Numbered from the stretch's first letter, positions 1-9,666 are shown. The stretch is DNA of 42,038 nt from Opitutaceae bacterium (GCA_005792355.1 SXSC01000104.1:1-42038); one strand, 5' to 3'. The notes: generated from the letters alone by a model not told the origin. Numbers and translations are program-made.

Positions 1-620
1 GCCGGATTTGTGGCCATCGTGATGCGATCGCCGTGCAGCAGCCGGCGATTGAAGCCAATCTGCACGGGCGCCTGATGGGAGCGCAGGGTGGCCGGCTGCA
101 ACCGCTCCCGCGCCAGTCGGGTCACTTCCCTGATCCGGATCGGCAGATGATTGAAGAACGACGCGTTGCGATGTTCGCGCCACGGTCCCCACGGCACGGA
201 GAGCGGGGCGCTGTGGGTGTGACTGCAATTGAGCAGGACATTTCCCGGCGGAACTCCGGCACCCTCGCTCGCGGCGGCGATGAGTTTTTCCGTGTAGGCG
301 AGATCGAAGCCGAGGTAGTCGAGCGTCACAATCGCGGCCGGCATGCCGCCGTCGTCGTCAAGCACGAGGGCACGGAGGAAGAGCTCGTCGTGAATTCCAG
401 TGCTCGGCTTGAGCGGGCCGATCAAAAATGATCCCACCGCGTCGGGCGTGGCCACGAGTTCCGCGGCTCCGGCCCGGAGGCGCGGGGCAATGGTCGCACG
501 CGCGGCGGCGGCCCGCCCATTGCCCAAGGCAAGCACCGCGGACGCAACGGCGGAGTTCCGGAGGAATTGGCGTCGCCCGGCAGGCCGTGGAACGGCGTGA
601 CTTGAGGAAGAAGTGGTCAT
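1..620 (-). CDS. Neutral/alkaline ceramidase-like secreted protein (N-terminal part; runs off the left edge)
   Basis: Reading the minus strand from ATG at 618-620 gives about 206 codons open to the window edge. The N-terminus has a Tat motif (GRRQFLRNS) followed by an Ala-rich hydrophobic stretch, so export by Tat is predicted. The mature part starts like the neutral/alkaline non-lysosomal ceramidase N-terminal family: an AAELVATPD-type strand, then LDYLGFDLAYTEKL, then the metal-site motif NCSHTHSAP at about residues 132-140. In this family the HTH pair helps bind the catalytic zinc. Many bacterial members are annotated only as ceramidase-domain proteins and act on unknown substrates, so ceramide hydrolysis is not claimed. 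It is the last visible gene of the minus-strand unit led by the ECF sigma factor, 113 bp after the GH42-like gene. No good Shine-Dalgarno sequence is visible. Confidence 0.72.
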   Translation of the reverse strand, partial: MTTSSSSHAVPRPAGRRQFLRNSAVASAVLALGNGRAAAARATIAPRLRAGAAELVATPDAVGSFLIGPLKPSTGIHDELFLRALVLDDDGGMPAAIVTLDYLGFDLAYTEKLIAAASEGAGVPPGNVLLNCSHTHSAPLSVPWGPWREHRNASFFNHLPIRIREVTRLARERLQPATLRSHQAPVQIGFNRRLLHGDRITMATNP

Positions 621-650
621 GCTTTCGAAATTTCTTAAGAGGGGTTGGCG

Positions 651-691
651 TGGTCCGCTGGAGGGTCGACTCGAAAAATCGGGTCGGACCA
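651..691. other. Intercistronic stem-loop
   Basis: A 7-bp perfect outer arm (651-657 with 685-691) encloses an inner stem (about 667-673 with 679-686, one G-T wobble) around an A-rich loop. It lies between the GH42-like and ceramidase-like genes. No T-tract follows, so it may be an mRNA processing or stability hairpin rather than a terminator. Confidence 0.4.
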
Positions 692-733
692 TTTGCTGCC
701 GGATGAGAGTGGCGTCCTCAGCGATGGCGCGGA

Positions 734-2968
734 CTATGCCGTGCCGGGTTCGTCCAGCCGCCACACCTTGGTTTCACCAAAGCCGAGTTGCGTGCGAATT
801 TCGCCGGCGCCCTTCGCCACGCTCTCCCCGGTGAACGCGTCGAAGACATCAGCCCGCCGGCGCAGCGGTATCATGCGATCGCCCGCACTGGCCGCATGGA
901 TCGCCAGGTATCCGCGCAGCGTAAGCACCTGATCGCCCGCCGCGCTGAAAAGGTGCACTCCGGCTTCGCGGGCCAGGTGCCGCAGCACACTCGCCGGCAC
1001 CGCCGGTGCCCCGCTCCAGACCGAACGCCAGGTGCCGAAATCGCGGCGGAGAACGGCGGGATCGCCGCTGTTGAGGAAAGTGCCATAAACCTCGGCTGCG
1101 GGATCCGCGCCGCTGAGGATCGGGTTGATCATCCGCTCCGTGCCGTACAGGATGCGCTCACCGGTCAAGGTGCAACTGGCCAGCAGGTGTTCGCTGTCGC
1201 GGCGGATCGACAGCTGCAGCCCCGTGAGCGCCCGCATCGCCTCGGTGGAAAACCCGGCGGGCGTAATCAGTCCCGGGGCGTAAACGAACAGCAGCGTGCG
1301 CCCGTCCCGCTTCAGCTGCGCATCGATCAGCGCGCGGAGCGGGGCCGGAAGGGCAAAGGCGCTCAAGAAGATGATCAGGCGGTAATTTTTCGCCCAGTTC
1401 TGCTCCATCAGCCGCGGCAAATCCTCGGAACGATAGCAGTCGAAGGGTGCGCCGAGCTTGCCCAGTTCGAGCCATTGCCGCACCAACAGCGCATCCGGTA
1501 GCGCTTCGTCGTGCCGCAGGTGCGCGACTCCTTCATCGCTCAAGATCAACGCCACCTGGGCATCGGTCGTCCGGTCGGGACCTTGCAGCACCCGGGTCGC
1601 CAGGCGCTGCATGGCCGCGAAGTTTCGCATGAGTTCCTCGTCGCGATACCAGCCGTCGACCTGACCGTCCGGCACCAGCGGCCCGTTGCCGCCGCAGTCC
1701 ATGTACCAGGCCCCGCCGTTGTCGCGCAAAATCCCCAGCAGGTTCCGACGAAACACGTGGACGGTGTCCCCACGCGTAACGCACACGTGCCGGTTGGATT
1801 CGCGTTTCGCCCTGAACGTGAAGGTGTCCTCCTCGCACAGATACAGCTTGCCGTGCAGCCGCAGCGTGGCGGCACAGAGCTGCGCCTGATACATATTGCC
1901 CGTCTCGCGGCCGGTGTAGGCGTAGGGGGCGCAGACGAAATCGACGTCGGGCGAACGGAGCACGAGATCCAGCGCGGCATGGCCCGGATTGCAGAAATTC
2001 GCCGGCCGGTTCATGTTTTTGAAGCTGTAGCCGTAGAAGGCGCCGCAGATCTTCTTGCGCTTGAGGTCGCGCAGCGTGGCCTTGGCGACTTGCGCGAAGT
2101 GCACCAGTGCGGAAGCCATGGCCTCGGAATGAAAGAGCAGATAATCGATCGTCCGCCGGTCCTGGACGGGATCGAAGAGGCACAGCTGATCGGTGGTGCG
2201 GGTGCGATCGAGCGGCACGGCCACGGTGGCGGGATCGATTGTCTGGTCCGGATAACGTCGCTGTAGCCAGGCCGCGAAGGCGCGCCGTTGCGGTTCGCTG
2301 GCATCGCTCAGGGCGGGCACCCAACTGTAAGACCATTCGCCAAAAAACCCCGCCGTGAGATGATAGCCGATGATGTGATCGCCATACTCGCGTTCGCAGA
2401 AACGAATGAATTCGGCCAGGGCCTCCCCGCCCCGCTGTTTCCAGATTTCGCTGGAAAAAGAGAAGTTTCGTCCGCGCGACATCTCGGCGGTGGCGGGATG
2501 GCGATTCAACTGGCGTTCGCTCTCGTAGCGCGCCCCCTCGGCGTCCGTTTCCCGGAACGATCCCAAGCCGACGCGCGGTAGAATCAGCACCCGGGGATTG
2601 CCCCGAATCACCGCGTCGAAGGCCCGTCGAACGCGATCCAAATCCCATGGTTGTTCCGGCAGAATCGGGCTCGGCGGGCTGAAACAGCCCGAGAAAAGCG
2701 AAATGCCGGCGGCGGCGAAACTCCGCACGTCATCGGTCGCGTCGGCGGCGCGGCAGAAGAAGAACATCAGCGCGGGGTGCGGTTGACCGTTGAGGTGCAG
2801 CGCGGGAGCGCCGTGGTGCATCCGGACCGAAGCCTCCCGCAAGGGAAACAACGCAGCGGAAGCCGGACCGTCCGGGGCGGAGGGGGCGAACGGTTCGGCG
2901 GAGCCGGCCACACGGGTGCCCGCGGCGGCCATGACCAGAGACTGAATGAAGTCGCGTCGCGGGATCAT
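734..2968 (-). CDS. Tat-exported GH42-like glycosidase-family protein
   Basis: 744 residues. The N-terminus MIPRRDFIQSLVMAAAG is a twin-arginine signal. The middle resembles a TIM-barrel glycosidase of the GH42/beta-galactosidase type: a barrel-like segment with GYHLTAGFFGEWSYSW at about residues 205-220, where the Glu is a possible acid/base, and LYLCEED at about 375-382, a possible nucleophile region. The C-terminal third (about 480-640) looks like the flavodoxin/amidotransferase-like trimerisation domain found after GH42 barrels (YRLIIFLSAFALP, then GRTLLFVYAPGLI). It starts 13 bp after the DUF1501 gene, so it is probably co-transcribed. The substrate is unknown. The family assignment comes from fold-like pattern reading and is moderate; it could be an orphan glycosidase-like family. 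Confidence 0.65.
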   Translation of the reverse strand: MIPRRDFIQSLVMAAAGTRVAGSAEPFAPSAPDGPASAALFPLREASVRMHHGAPALHLNGQPHPALMFFFCRAADATDDVRSFAAAGISLFSGCFSPPSPILPEQPWDLDRVRRAFDAVIRGNPRVLILPRVGLGSFRETDAEGARYESERQLNRHPATAEMSRGRNFSFSSEIWKQRGGEALAEFIRFCEREYGDHIIGYHLTAGFFGEWSYSWVPALSDASEPQRRAFAAWLQRRYPDQTIDPATVAVPLDRTRTTDQLCLFDPVQDRRTIDYLLFHSEAMASALVHFAQVAKATLRDLKRKKICGAFYGYSFKNMNRPANFCNPGHAALDLVLRSPDVDFVCAPYAYTGRETGNMYQAQLCAATLRLHGKLYLCEEDTFTFRAKRESNRHVCVTRGDTVHVFRRNLLGILRDNGGAWYMDCGGNGPLVPDGQVDGWYRDEELMRNFAAMQRLATRVLQGPDRTTDAQVALILSDEGVAHLRHDEALPDALLVRQWLELGKLGAPFDCYRSEDLPRLMEQNWAKNYRLIIFLSAFALPAPLRALIDAQLKRDGRTLLFVYAPGLITPAGFSTEAMRALTGLQLSIRRDSEHLLASCTLTGERILYGTERMINPILSGADPAAEVYGTFLNSGDPAVLRRDFGTWRSVWSGAPAVPASVLRHLAREAGVHLFSAAGDQVLTLRGYLAIHAASAGDRMIPLRRRADVFDAFTGESVAKGAGEIRTQLGFGETKVWRLDEPGTA

Positions 2969-2981
2969 GGGTATGTCACGC

Positions 2982-4391
2982 CTAGACCAGGATCTCCTTG
3001 ATGGGCCCGTTGCTCTCTTCGACTAGACGCAGGTCGCGGCCTCCGATCCGGATGCGCATTTTCTCGTGATCGAGGCCGAGCTGATGAAGGATGGTCGCGT
3101 GGAGGTCGCTGTAATAGTGCGGATGTTCGACCGCTGCGTAGCCGACATCATCAGTCGCACCGTGAACGACGCCACCTTTTACGCCGCCGCCCGCGAGCCA
3201 TACGGTGTATCCCTTGGGGTTGTGATCGCGGCCCGTGGTATTCTGCGACCACGGCGTCCGGCCGAATTCGCTGGTCCACACCACCAATGTCTGGTCGAGC
3301 AGGCCCCGTTGTTTGAGGTCGCGGATCAGCCCGGCGATCGGTTGGTCCGTCGCGCGGCACAGCGGCGCCTGACTCTGGATGTCGTCGTGGGCATCCCAGC
3401 GGCCGTTGCCGCCACCCGCATGGCAAATTTGGATGAATCGAACTCCCTGCTCCGCGAGGCGGCGGGCGAGGAGCAATTGGCGCCCGAACTCGTCGGTTTC
3501 CTTCCGTCCGATGCCATAGAGCTCCTTGACTCCGGCCGGTTCGCTGGAGAAGTCCACGATCCCGGGGGCAGCCAGTTGCATGCGGGCGGCCAGTTCATAC
3601 GCCCTGGCCCGAGCGGCGATGTCCGAGTTGATGGCATAGCGCTCACGAAATTCCTGGTTCAGCGCCAGCAGCGCTTGCATCTGGCGTTCGCGTTCGGCGG
3701 CGCTGCCACTCCTGGGCGGGAACAGGTTTGGAATCGGAGTCTCGCCCGGCTGGAAAGGCGTCGCGGCCACCGTCGCACCCAAATAACCTCCGGTGAGTTG
3801 CACGGGCGAAGTGGGCCGGCCCATGTTTACGAAGGCGGGCAGGTTCTGATTGGCGCTACCCAGCGCGTAAGACACCCAACTGCCGAACGTGGGATGATCG
3901 AACTGACGGCCGCGGTGACCGGTGCACGTCTCAATCACCGCCGGCGCATGGTTTACTTCGTTGCACCACATCGAGCGGACCACGGCTATGTCGTCGATGA
4001 CCCCGCCGATGTGCGGAAACCAATCGGAAACCGGAGTCCCGGATTTCCCGTGGCGCGTGAAAGTGCGCAGGCAGGGGATCACTGGCCGTTTCATCGCCGC
4101 CTGATTGTCGCCGAATCCAACCGCATCCATCAGCTTGCCCGCCCATTTGTTGTCCTTGGGGTCGAAGGTATCGATGTGGCTGACGCCACCGCACATGAAG
4201 AGGAAGATCACGGACTTCGCCTTCGGCGCGAAATGCGGCCCCCGCCTCGTCCGCGATGTCTCGCTCGCGTCCGCCCAGAGAGCCCCCATCGCCACGCCGA
4301 AGAACCCACCCCCCGCCTGATGGAGAAAGCGACGGCGGGAAATTCGGCCGCAAGGAAACAGGTGTCGGTCAGCGGACATAGACGAACTCAT
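2982..4391 (-). CDS. DUF1501 family protein (Tat-exported, sulfatase-like fold)
   Basis: 469 residues. An N-terminal Tat signal (SRRRFLHQAGGGFFGVAMG, about residues 18-36) is followed by the diagnostic opening SVIFLFMCGGVSHIDTFDPK at about 60-79. Later blocks (MVVRSM-like region, FIQICHAGG, VVWTSEFGRTPWSQ, GRDHNPKGY) match the DUF1501 family, which has an alkaline-phosphatase/sulfatase-like fold. Biochemical function is unknown. It overlaps the 3' end of the DUF1549/DUF1553 gene by 23 bp, the usual pairing in Planctomycetes and Verrucomicrobia. A second Met four codons in (MSADRH, 4379) is an alternative start. It probably works with the upstream partner in the periplasm on a polymer imported or degraded by this unit. 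Confidence 0.9.
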   Translation of the reverse strand: MSSSMSADRHLFPCGRISRRRFLHQAGGGFFGVAMGALWADASETSRTRRGPHFAPKAKSVIFLFMCGGVSHIDTFDPKDNKWAGKLMDAVGFGDNQAAMKRPVIPCLRTFTRHGKSGTPVSDWFPHIGGVIDDIAVVRSMWCNEVNHAPAVIETCTGHRGRQFDHPTFGSWVSYALGSANQNLPAFVNMGRPTSPVQLTGGYLGATVAATPFQPGETPIPNLFPPRSGSAAERERQMQALLALNQEFRERYAINSDIAARARAYELAARMQLAAPGIVDFSSEPAGVKELYGIGRKETDEFGRQLLLARRLAEQGVRFIQICHAGGGNGRWDAHDDIQSQAPLCRATDQPIAGLIRDLKQRGLLDQTLVVWTSEFGRTPWSQNTTGRDHNPKGYTVWLAGGGVKGGVVHGATDDVGYAAVEHPHYYSDLHATILHQLGLDHEKMRIRIGGRDLRLVEESNGPIKEILV

Positions 4392-6606
4392 CGAGGTTGA
4401 ACAGCAGCCACGCCAGGTTCTTCAAACGGGCCGGGTTGTTTTCCACGTAGGCCAGCGCATGGGCGCGTTCTCCCGGCGAGGGCGGGCGGCACAACGCAAC
4501 GCGATAGGCCAGGTCGATCGCGGCCGGAAGGTTCTCGCCGGTCGCCTTTGCGATCCATCCGGCCAACAGCGCCGCCGCCTGATCGACCTCGCCGCCGTTC
4601 ATCAGGAAAAGCGCCTGCGGTGCGGTGACGGTCTGGGTGCGGAAGGGACACGGGACACGCCCGTCGTCCACGTCGAACGTCTGGAGGAAAACCGGCATGG
4701 CTTCGCGCGTGGCCGAGTAGCCGCGGGTCAGGTAGGCGGCGCGGCGGCTGGGCGGCGGGGCGACGACCCGGCTGGGCTGAGCCGACTCGCCGCCTTCGAT
4801 GATCTTGTTGGGTGCGGCGGGCGGATCGAACGATGGTCCGCCCACCGCCAGATCGAGGTTACAGGCAGCCGCGAAGATCGAGTCCCAAATCGGCTCGGCT
4901 TCCAGCCGGCGCAGATGGAACCGCCAGAGAAACGTGTTTTCCGGATCGATTCGCGCGTTCGCGGCCTCCAGCGCGGACTCCGCGGCCGACGCCAGTTGAT
5001 AGGTCTCCGAAGTCACGAAGAGCCGGTGCATGTGCTTCATGCTGAAATTTCCCCGCACGAATTCGGCGGCGAGCCAGTCGAGCAATGACGGATGCGACGG
5101 CGTCCCGCCCAGTTCACCGAAATCGCTCGGAATCTGCTGCAGCCCCACCCCGAAATGCCATTGCCACAGACGATTGACGGCCACGCGCGCGAAGAGCGGG
5201 TTGCCGGGCGCCGTCAACCAGTCGGAGAAGGCTTCGATGCGGCCCTCGCGGAAGTCGGGGTCCGGCGGAGCGAAAGGCCACCCCGGCTGGACCTCATGGT
5301 TCGTCTCCGGTTTTTCGGGGTTGCCGTTCGTCAGCACGTGGGATTTCACCCGTTCCCGTATCGGATCCACTTCCACCGTCCAAAACGCCGGCAGGTTGGG
5401 CCGCGCCGGAGCGCCCTTCTTCGGGTCGAGCTGATTTTGCGCCTCCTCGTATCTTTTTCGCTCCGCATCCGGCAGCACTTCCTTGATTTTGGCCGGATCG
5501 ATGCGCAGGACGGGGAAATAATTGTCGGCGATTTTCTGCTCCGCGACCGTGCGCTCTTTCTCCGGGAGGCGGATGACCGCCTGCACCTCGGGCGGCAGCA
5601 ACGCCACACGATCGTCGTAAAGTTTTTGCCGATAAGGCGCGATCAACGCCTCGATCGGCGCCTCAATCGCCGCGTGCCGTTGCTCCGCCGCGGCCAGGGC
5701 CTGGCCGTGGGCGATCAGTTCGGTCGCAGTCGCCAGCGTCACCTTCCGCACCACGAGCGGATCGAAGAGCGCCTTCATCGCGTAGAAATCGCGCTGCGTG
5801 ATGGGATCGTACTCGTGATCGTGACACTTGGCGCAACCGACCGTCAGGCCCATGAACGCGGTGGACACCGTCTCGACCGCGGCCATCGCGAGTTCGTGGT
5901 CGTCCGCGACCCGGCGGGCCGAGCCGCCGCGGGCAAGGAGACCGCGGGCGAACAGGTCGTCCGGACGCGGCTCCGCGCGCACGCGGTACCCGGTCGCGAC
6001 CATCCGGCTGCGGTTCGCGCTCCGGTAACCCGTCAACTGCGCGCGCACGAACTGATCGTACGGCAGATCCTCGTGCAGCGCCCGGATGATCCAGTCCCGC
6101 CACCAATGAATGCCGGGCGCGGCCACCATCTGCTCGTCCGTATCCGCATAGCGCAGCACATCCAGCCAATGCCGCGCATAACGGACCGCGTGCTGTTCGC
6201 TGGCCAGCAGACGATCCACGACCCGCTCATATGCTCCCGGCGCGGTGTCCGCCAGGAATGCGTCCTGTTCGGCGACGGTCGGCGGCAGGCCGGTCAGGTC
6301 CAGGAAAACCCGACGCAACAGTGTCCGTCGATCGGCCGGACCGACGGGTTGCAAGGACTTGGCCTGATACTGCTCCGCGACAAAGGCGTCGATCGGGCTG
6401 GGCGAGGGCGAGAGGCCGGTGGGCACCGCCGGGCGGACGACCGGTTGCAGCGCCCAGGGAATACCCGCCGGCTTGTCGCTGCCCGCGACGAGGCGGGCGG
6501 CGAAAAACGCGAGCAGGCCGCCCAACAAGACGACGCGAACGCGTCTCCCGGGGCCGCGGGATGTTCGCCCGGAGTCGCCGCCGCCGGGGTTTGCGCACGC
6601 GATCAT
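4369..6606 (-). CDS. DUF1549/DUF1553 (PSD1-type) secreted protein
   Basis: 745 residues from ATG 6606; a TTG 13 codons upstream (6645) would also fit. After an N-terminal hydrophobic segment (VVLLGGLLAFFAARLVAG) comes DUF1549: IDAFVAEQYQAKSL, then RRTLLRRVFLDLTGLPPT, then the c-type-haem-like CAKCHDHEYDPI motif at about residue 257. DUF1553 follows in the C-terminal half (RVAVNRLWQWHFGVGL, SDFGELGGTPSHPSLLDWLA, ALFLMNGGEV). The extra N-terminal PSCyt1 cytochrome domain seen in longer relatives is absent. Function is unknown; the CxxCH motif suggests haem or metal binding and a redox role. It precedes and overlaps DUF1501 and follows the STN/TonB receptor by about 120 bp, so it is probably under the same ECF control. 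Confidence 0.88.
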   Translation of the reverse strand: MIACANPGGGDSGRTSRGPGRRVRVVLLGGLLAFFAARLVAGSDKPAGIPWALQPVVRPAVPTGLSPSPSPIDAFVAEQYQAKSLQPVGPADRRTLLRRVFLDLTGLPPTVAEQDAFLADTAPGAYERVVDRLLASEQHAVRYARHWLDVLRYADTDEQMVAAPGIHWWRDWIIRALHEDLPYDQFVRAQLTGYRSANRSRMVATGYRVRAEPRPDDLFARGLLARGGSARRVADDHELAMAAVETVSTAFMGLTVGCAKCHDHEYDPITQRDFYAMKALFDPLVVRKVTLATATELIAHGQALAAAEQRHAAIEAPIEALIAPYRQKLYDDRVALLPPEVQAVIRLPEKERTVAEQKIADNYFPVLRIDPAKIKEVLPDAERKRYEEAQNQLDPKKGAPARPNLPAFWTVEVDPIRERVKSHVLTNGNPEKPETNHEVQPGWPFAPPDPDFREGRIEAFSDWLTAPGNPLFARVAVNRLWQWHFGVGLQQIPSDFGELGGTPSHPSLLDWLAAEFVRGNFSMKHMHRLFVTSETYQLASAAESALEAANARIDPENTFLWRFHLRRLEAEPIWDSIFAAACNLDLAVGGPSFDPPAAPNKIIEGGESAQPSRVVAPPPSRRAAYLTRGYSATREAMPVFLQTFDVDDGRVPCPFRTQTVTAPQALFLMNGGEVDQAAALLAGWIAKATGENLPAAIDLAYRVALCRPPSPGERAHALAYVENNPARLKNLAWLLFNLDEFVYVR

Positions 6607-6723
6607 TTCGTGGGGAGTTTGGTGCGCCAGCGAGCCGACACACAAGCTTCGTTCTGCGGCAGGATCCGGCCGGGTGGCGGGGGTCTAATCCGCCGCACGC
6701 CAGCTCCGGCTGCCAGACCCGGG

Positions 6724-9666
6724 TTAAAACTGAATGCGCGCCGTCAATTGCACGCGCCGCGGAGGGCCGGGGGTGTAGGTGCCATCCACGTAGCGCTTGT
6801 CGGAGAGGTTGCTGCCGTTGAGACTGAAATGAGTCTGACGACCGAACACCTTGGTTTCGTAGCCGAGCGAGGCGTCGAGGACGACATAGGACTTCTGCAG
6901 GAAGTTTTGAAAGTCCGGACCGCCAAAGAAGATGATGTGATCTCCGATATAGCGGCCACCCAGACCGACGGAGTAGCCCTTGAGATCACCGCTGGTGAAC
7001 GAATACTTCCCAAAGACGCTCCCCGCGAATTTGGGCACCCGCACGAGCCGGGTGCCGTTGGGGGAAATGAGCGGCAGGAGCTCGGACGTGCCATTGGTGC
7101 GAACCCCGGTGCCGGGGCTGGACGCGAGGCCCTTTTCAATTTCGGCCTTCCACGTATAGGTGAAGCTGCCGAGCATCTGGAAGTTCCGCTGGGGTGACCA
7201 GACGAGGTCGCCGTCGACGCCCTCGGTCGCCCGCGCCCCACCGCCGGTAAAGAAGGTGACGTCGGGGGGAAAGCGGATGCCGGAGGGCCGGCTGGGATCC
7301 CGGTTGCGCGGGTCGTTGTTCGTCCGGTCCCCGTCCTGAATCGGCTCGTTGCTCTGCTCGACGCGGAACAGGCTGATGGTCCCGGTGAGGGTGTTTTTCA
7401 TCCAGTCGGTCTTGAAGCCCGCCTCGTAACCCTTGCCTTCGATGGGTCCGAGCGGAACGATCTCGTCGGCGCGCACGAGCGGCCCCGTGGCGGAACGGGC
7501 GGAGCTGGGCACAAAACTCTCGGAGTAACTCGCAAAAACCGTCATTCCGGGAAGCAGCCGGAAATTGACGCCGACCATCGGAGTGGTGCCCTTCTGGAGG
7601 TCGGTGGTGCGGATGCCCGACACGGGGGCGAACACCGAGGTGTCACCCTTTTCCCGGCGCACGCCAGCGTTGACGTTGAGGCGGTCGCCGAGCAGCTGGC
7701 CACGCCAGGTGAGATAGTAGCCGCTGCGATCCTGCTTGGTGATCGACTTGTTCGCCGGGCGATCGAAGGTGGTGATGCCGGAATCGATCCGCAGCGCTGG
7801 CTGCGTCCTGGTATCGTAGTAGAACAAACCGTTGAGGAGCGGGCCAAGATTCGCCGCAGTCCCGGGAGGAAGGGCGCGGGAAAGTCCGGAGCCCTGCGCG
7901 ATCAGCAAGGTGTCGAAGGCGAGCCGGCGCGAAGTTTCATAGTCCTCAATCAGCTCACCGCCGGCGACGAACGTGTTCTTCATCCACGCGAGATCCCACC
8001 GGAGAACCGCATCGAACTGGTGGCTGGTGATGACGTTGCCGTTGTTACGCGAGGAGTAGCCGGCGGCGGCGAGGGTATAGTCGCTGTTGGGTGTGTCGGT
8101 GAAACAGAACTTCTCGAAGTAGTCGACGTCGTAGCGGTTGGCCCCGTAGCGGACGGTCAGACGGTCATTCACCTTCCAGTCGATATCGGCACTGATGCTG
8201 GTGGAGCGCGCGTTGAAGCGGGTGTCGGGGCCGGTCAGATTATAGGTCCAGAATTTTCCATCCGGGTAGGCCTTTTCCATGAACGAGTCGATGGCCGGCG
8301 GGCGCGTGCCCGAGCGGATTTGAATGTCGTTCTGCCAGTTGCCGCGGTTGGCATACCAACGGTTGTAGTCGGCGGTCCGGCCGGCGGCCAGTGCCGCGGC
8401 GACCTCCGTGGCATAGCGGTTGCTGCCCCACGGCAGGCCCTGGGCGAGGTTGGATTGGGTGTTGGTATGCTCGATTTCGAGAAGGACATTCACCCCGGCG
8501 AAAGGCCGGAGCGCAATCTGGCCAAGGGCGTGGAGCTCCTGGCGAAACTCGTAGTCGCGAAACAGATCTTGATCGCTGTTCGCATACATCGCGCGCACCG
8601 CGACGTCCTTGCCTGGCGCGGAAAACGCATCGAAGGCACGCTCGGCCTCGATTTCTCCCGACCATAGACTGTAGTCGCCGAAACGCACGGTGGCAGAGCC
8701 GGCGTCGGTGAACTTCGGTTTCTTTGTGATGTAGTTGATCAGCCCCCCCGGCGCAGTCTGGCCGAAGAGCATCGACACCGGACCCTTGGCGACTTCGACG
8801 CGATCGATGTTGCGAATGGTGACGTTGCGATTGCGGCGAAAGCCGTTGCGGAGGGCAAAGGGGATGTCGAAGCCGCGGATCTTGGTGCCGTCGCCCGAAC
8901 CGCCGATCCGGCCGTTGTTGCCCAGCGTGGTGGTCGAAACACTCGAGACATACTTCAGGCCGTCGTTGAGGAAATTCGCGCCGATGTCGTTGAAGAATTC
9001 CTCCGTGACGACCGCGATGTTGGTCGGCGTGTCGATGATCGCCGCGGCGGTGCGGGTGGCCGTCATGGAGTTGGTGGCGCGGTAGCCGTAGTCGCGATCC
9101 GACTTCACCTCGAAGGGTGCAAGCTTCGTCGCATCGCTAGTGGGCGAGGCCGGCTGAACCGGCTGGGCGAAGGCGGCGGCGCTGGCAAACGCGGCCGCGA
9201 GGGATCGGAGCGGGTGGTTGGTCTTCATGGCTGGAGTGGATGGGTTGGGAACGAAAAGGGAACCGGGGGCGGCGTCGGCGCGATCATTTTTTTTTGAGCC
9301 GGGTGGCACGGCCTCGCCGGCGGCCACGATCACGAAGACGCCGGTCGCCTCGTCCTGCCGGACCACGAGGCCGGAAGGGGCAAAGACGCGCTCGAGTGCC
9401 TCACGCGGCGTGAACGCGCCGCGGACGGCCGGCGTGCGCACGTGCTCGACGAGCTGCGTGGGCGCGATCACCTGGCGACCCGACTGCTCGGAAAACGTCT
9501 TGAGGGCGCGCGGAGCTGGGCCGGCCTCGAGGTCGAAACGCCGCCGGGCTTCGGTCGCTGCGGCGACCCGCAGCCCGACTGCCGCCATGAGCCCGGTCAC
9601 CAGCAGCACCAGACGCACAGGGGCGCGGGCGCCGGGAAGCCGGGCGGCGGGATTGGGGTCGGGCAT
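6724..9666 (-). CDS. TonB-dependent receptor with N-terminal STN domain (possible fusion of two genes)
   Basis: 980 residues as read. Residues about 10-40 are a signal peptide and 44-115 an STN (secretin/TonB short) domain: FDLEAGPAPRALKTFSEQSG, then a GxFTPREALERVF stretch. A second, complete signal-peptide-like start follows at Met147 (ATG 9228; MKTNHPLRSLAAAFASAAAF), then the TonB-box-like LAPFEV, a plug (GTKIRGFDI, VAKGPVSMLFGQTAPGGLINYITKKP) and a 22-strand-type barrel ending in QLTARIQF. Known transducers (FecA, FpvA) have one signal peptide before STN, so an internal one is abnormal. The two halves join at an A9 run (9287-9295). One extra A, or a -1 slip, would stop the STN protein at TGA 9284-9286. 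A 127-residue STN protein plus an 834-residue receptor (6724-9228) is therefore the likely ancestral arrangement. FecR and the sigma factor lie immediately upstream. Confidence 0.85.
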   Translation of the reverse strand: MPDPNPAARLPGARAPVRLVLLVTGLMAAVGLRVAAATEARRRFDLEAGPAPRALKTFSEQSGRQVIAPTQLVEHVRTPAVRGAFTPREALERVFAPSGLVVRQDEATGVFVIVAAGEAVPPGSKKNDRADAAPGSLFVPNPSTPAMKTNHPLRSLAAAFASAAAFAQPVQPASPTSDATKLAPFEVKSDRDYGYRATNSMTATRTAAAIIDTPTNIAVVTEEFFNDIGANFLNDGLKYVSSVSTTTLGNNGRIGGSGDGTKIRGFDIPFALRNGFRRNRNVTIRNIDRVEVAKGPVSMLFGQTAPGGLINYITKKPKFTDAGSATVRFGDYSLWSGEIEAERAFDAFSAPGKDVAVRAMYANSDQDLFRDYEFRQELHALGQIALRPFAGVNVLLEIEHTNTQSNLAQGLPWGSNRYATEVAAALAAGRTADYNRWYANRGNWQNDIQIRSGTRPPAIDSFMEKAYPDGKFWTYNLTGPDTRFNARSTSISADIDWKVNDRLTVRYGANRYDVDYFEKFCFTDTPNSDYTLAAAGYSSRNNGNVITSHQFDAVLRWDLAWMKNTFVAGGELIEDYETSRRLAFDTLLIAQGSGLSRALPPGTAANLGPLLNGLFYYDTRTQPALRIDSGITTFDRPANKSITKQDRSGYYLTWRGQLLGDRLNVNAGVRREKGDTSVFAPVSGIRTTDLQKGTTPMVGVNFRLLPGMTVFASYSESFVPSSARSATGPLVRADEIVPLGPIEGKGYEAGFKTDWMKNTLTGTISLFRVEQSNEPIQDGDRTNNDPRNRDPSRPSGIRFPPDVTFFTGGGARATEGVDGDLVWSPQRNFQMLGSFTYTWKAEIEKGLASSPGTGVRTNGTSELLPLISPNGTRLVRVPKFAGSVFGKYSFTSGDLKGYSVGLGGRYIGDHIIFFGGPDFQNFLQKSYVVLDASLGYETKVFGRQTHFSLNGSNLSDKRYVDGTYTPGPPRRVQLTARIQF
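9284..9297 (-). other. A9 homopolymer / possible slippage site between STN and receptor halves
   Basis: On the minus strand nine A residues (9295-9287) are read as TCA AAA AAA AAT. They contain the classical A-AAA-AAA slippery pattern. A -1 shift places TGA (9286-9284) in frame directly after the run. This is either a sequencing or assembly indel or a transcriptional/ribosomal slippage site giving STN-only and fused products. Confidence 0.5.

Noticed and set aside
5092-7197. A 701-codon plus-strand frame opposite DUF1549/DUF1553
   Set aside because: It is an antisense artefact of high GC; the minus strand carries CAKCHDHEYDPI and DUF1553 blocks.
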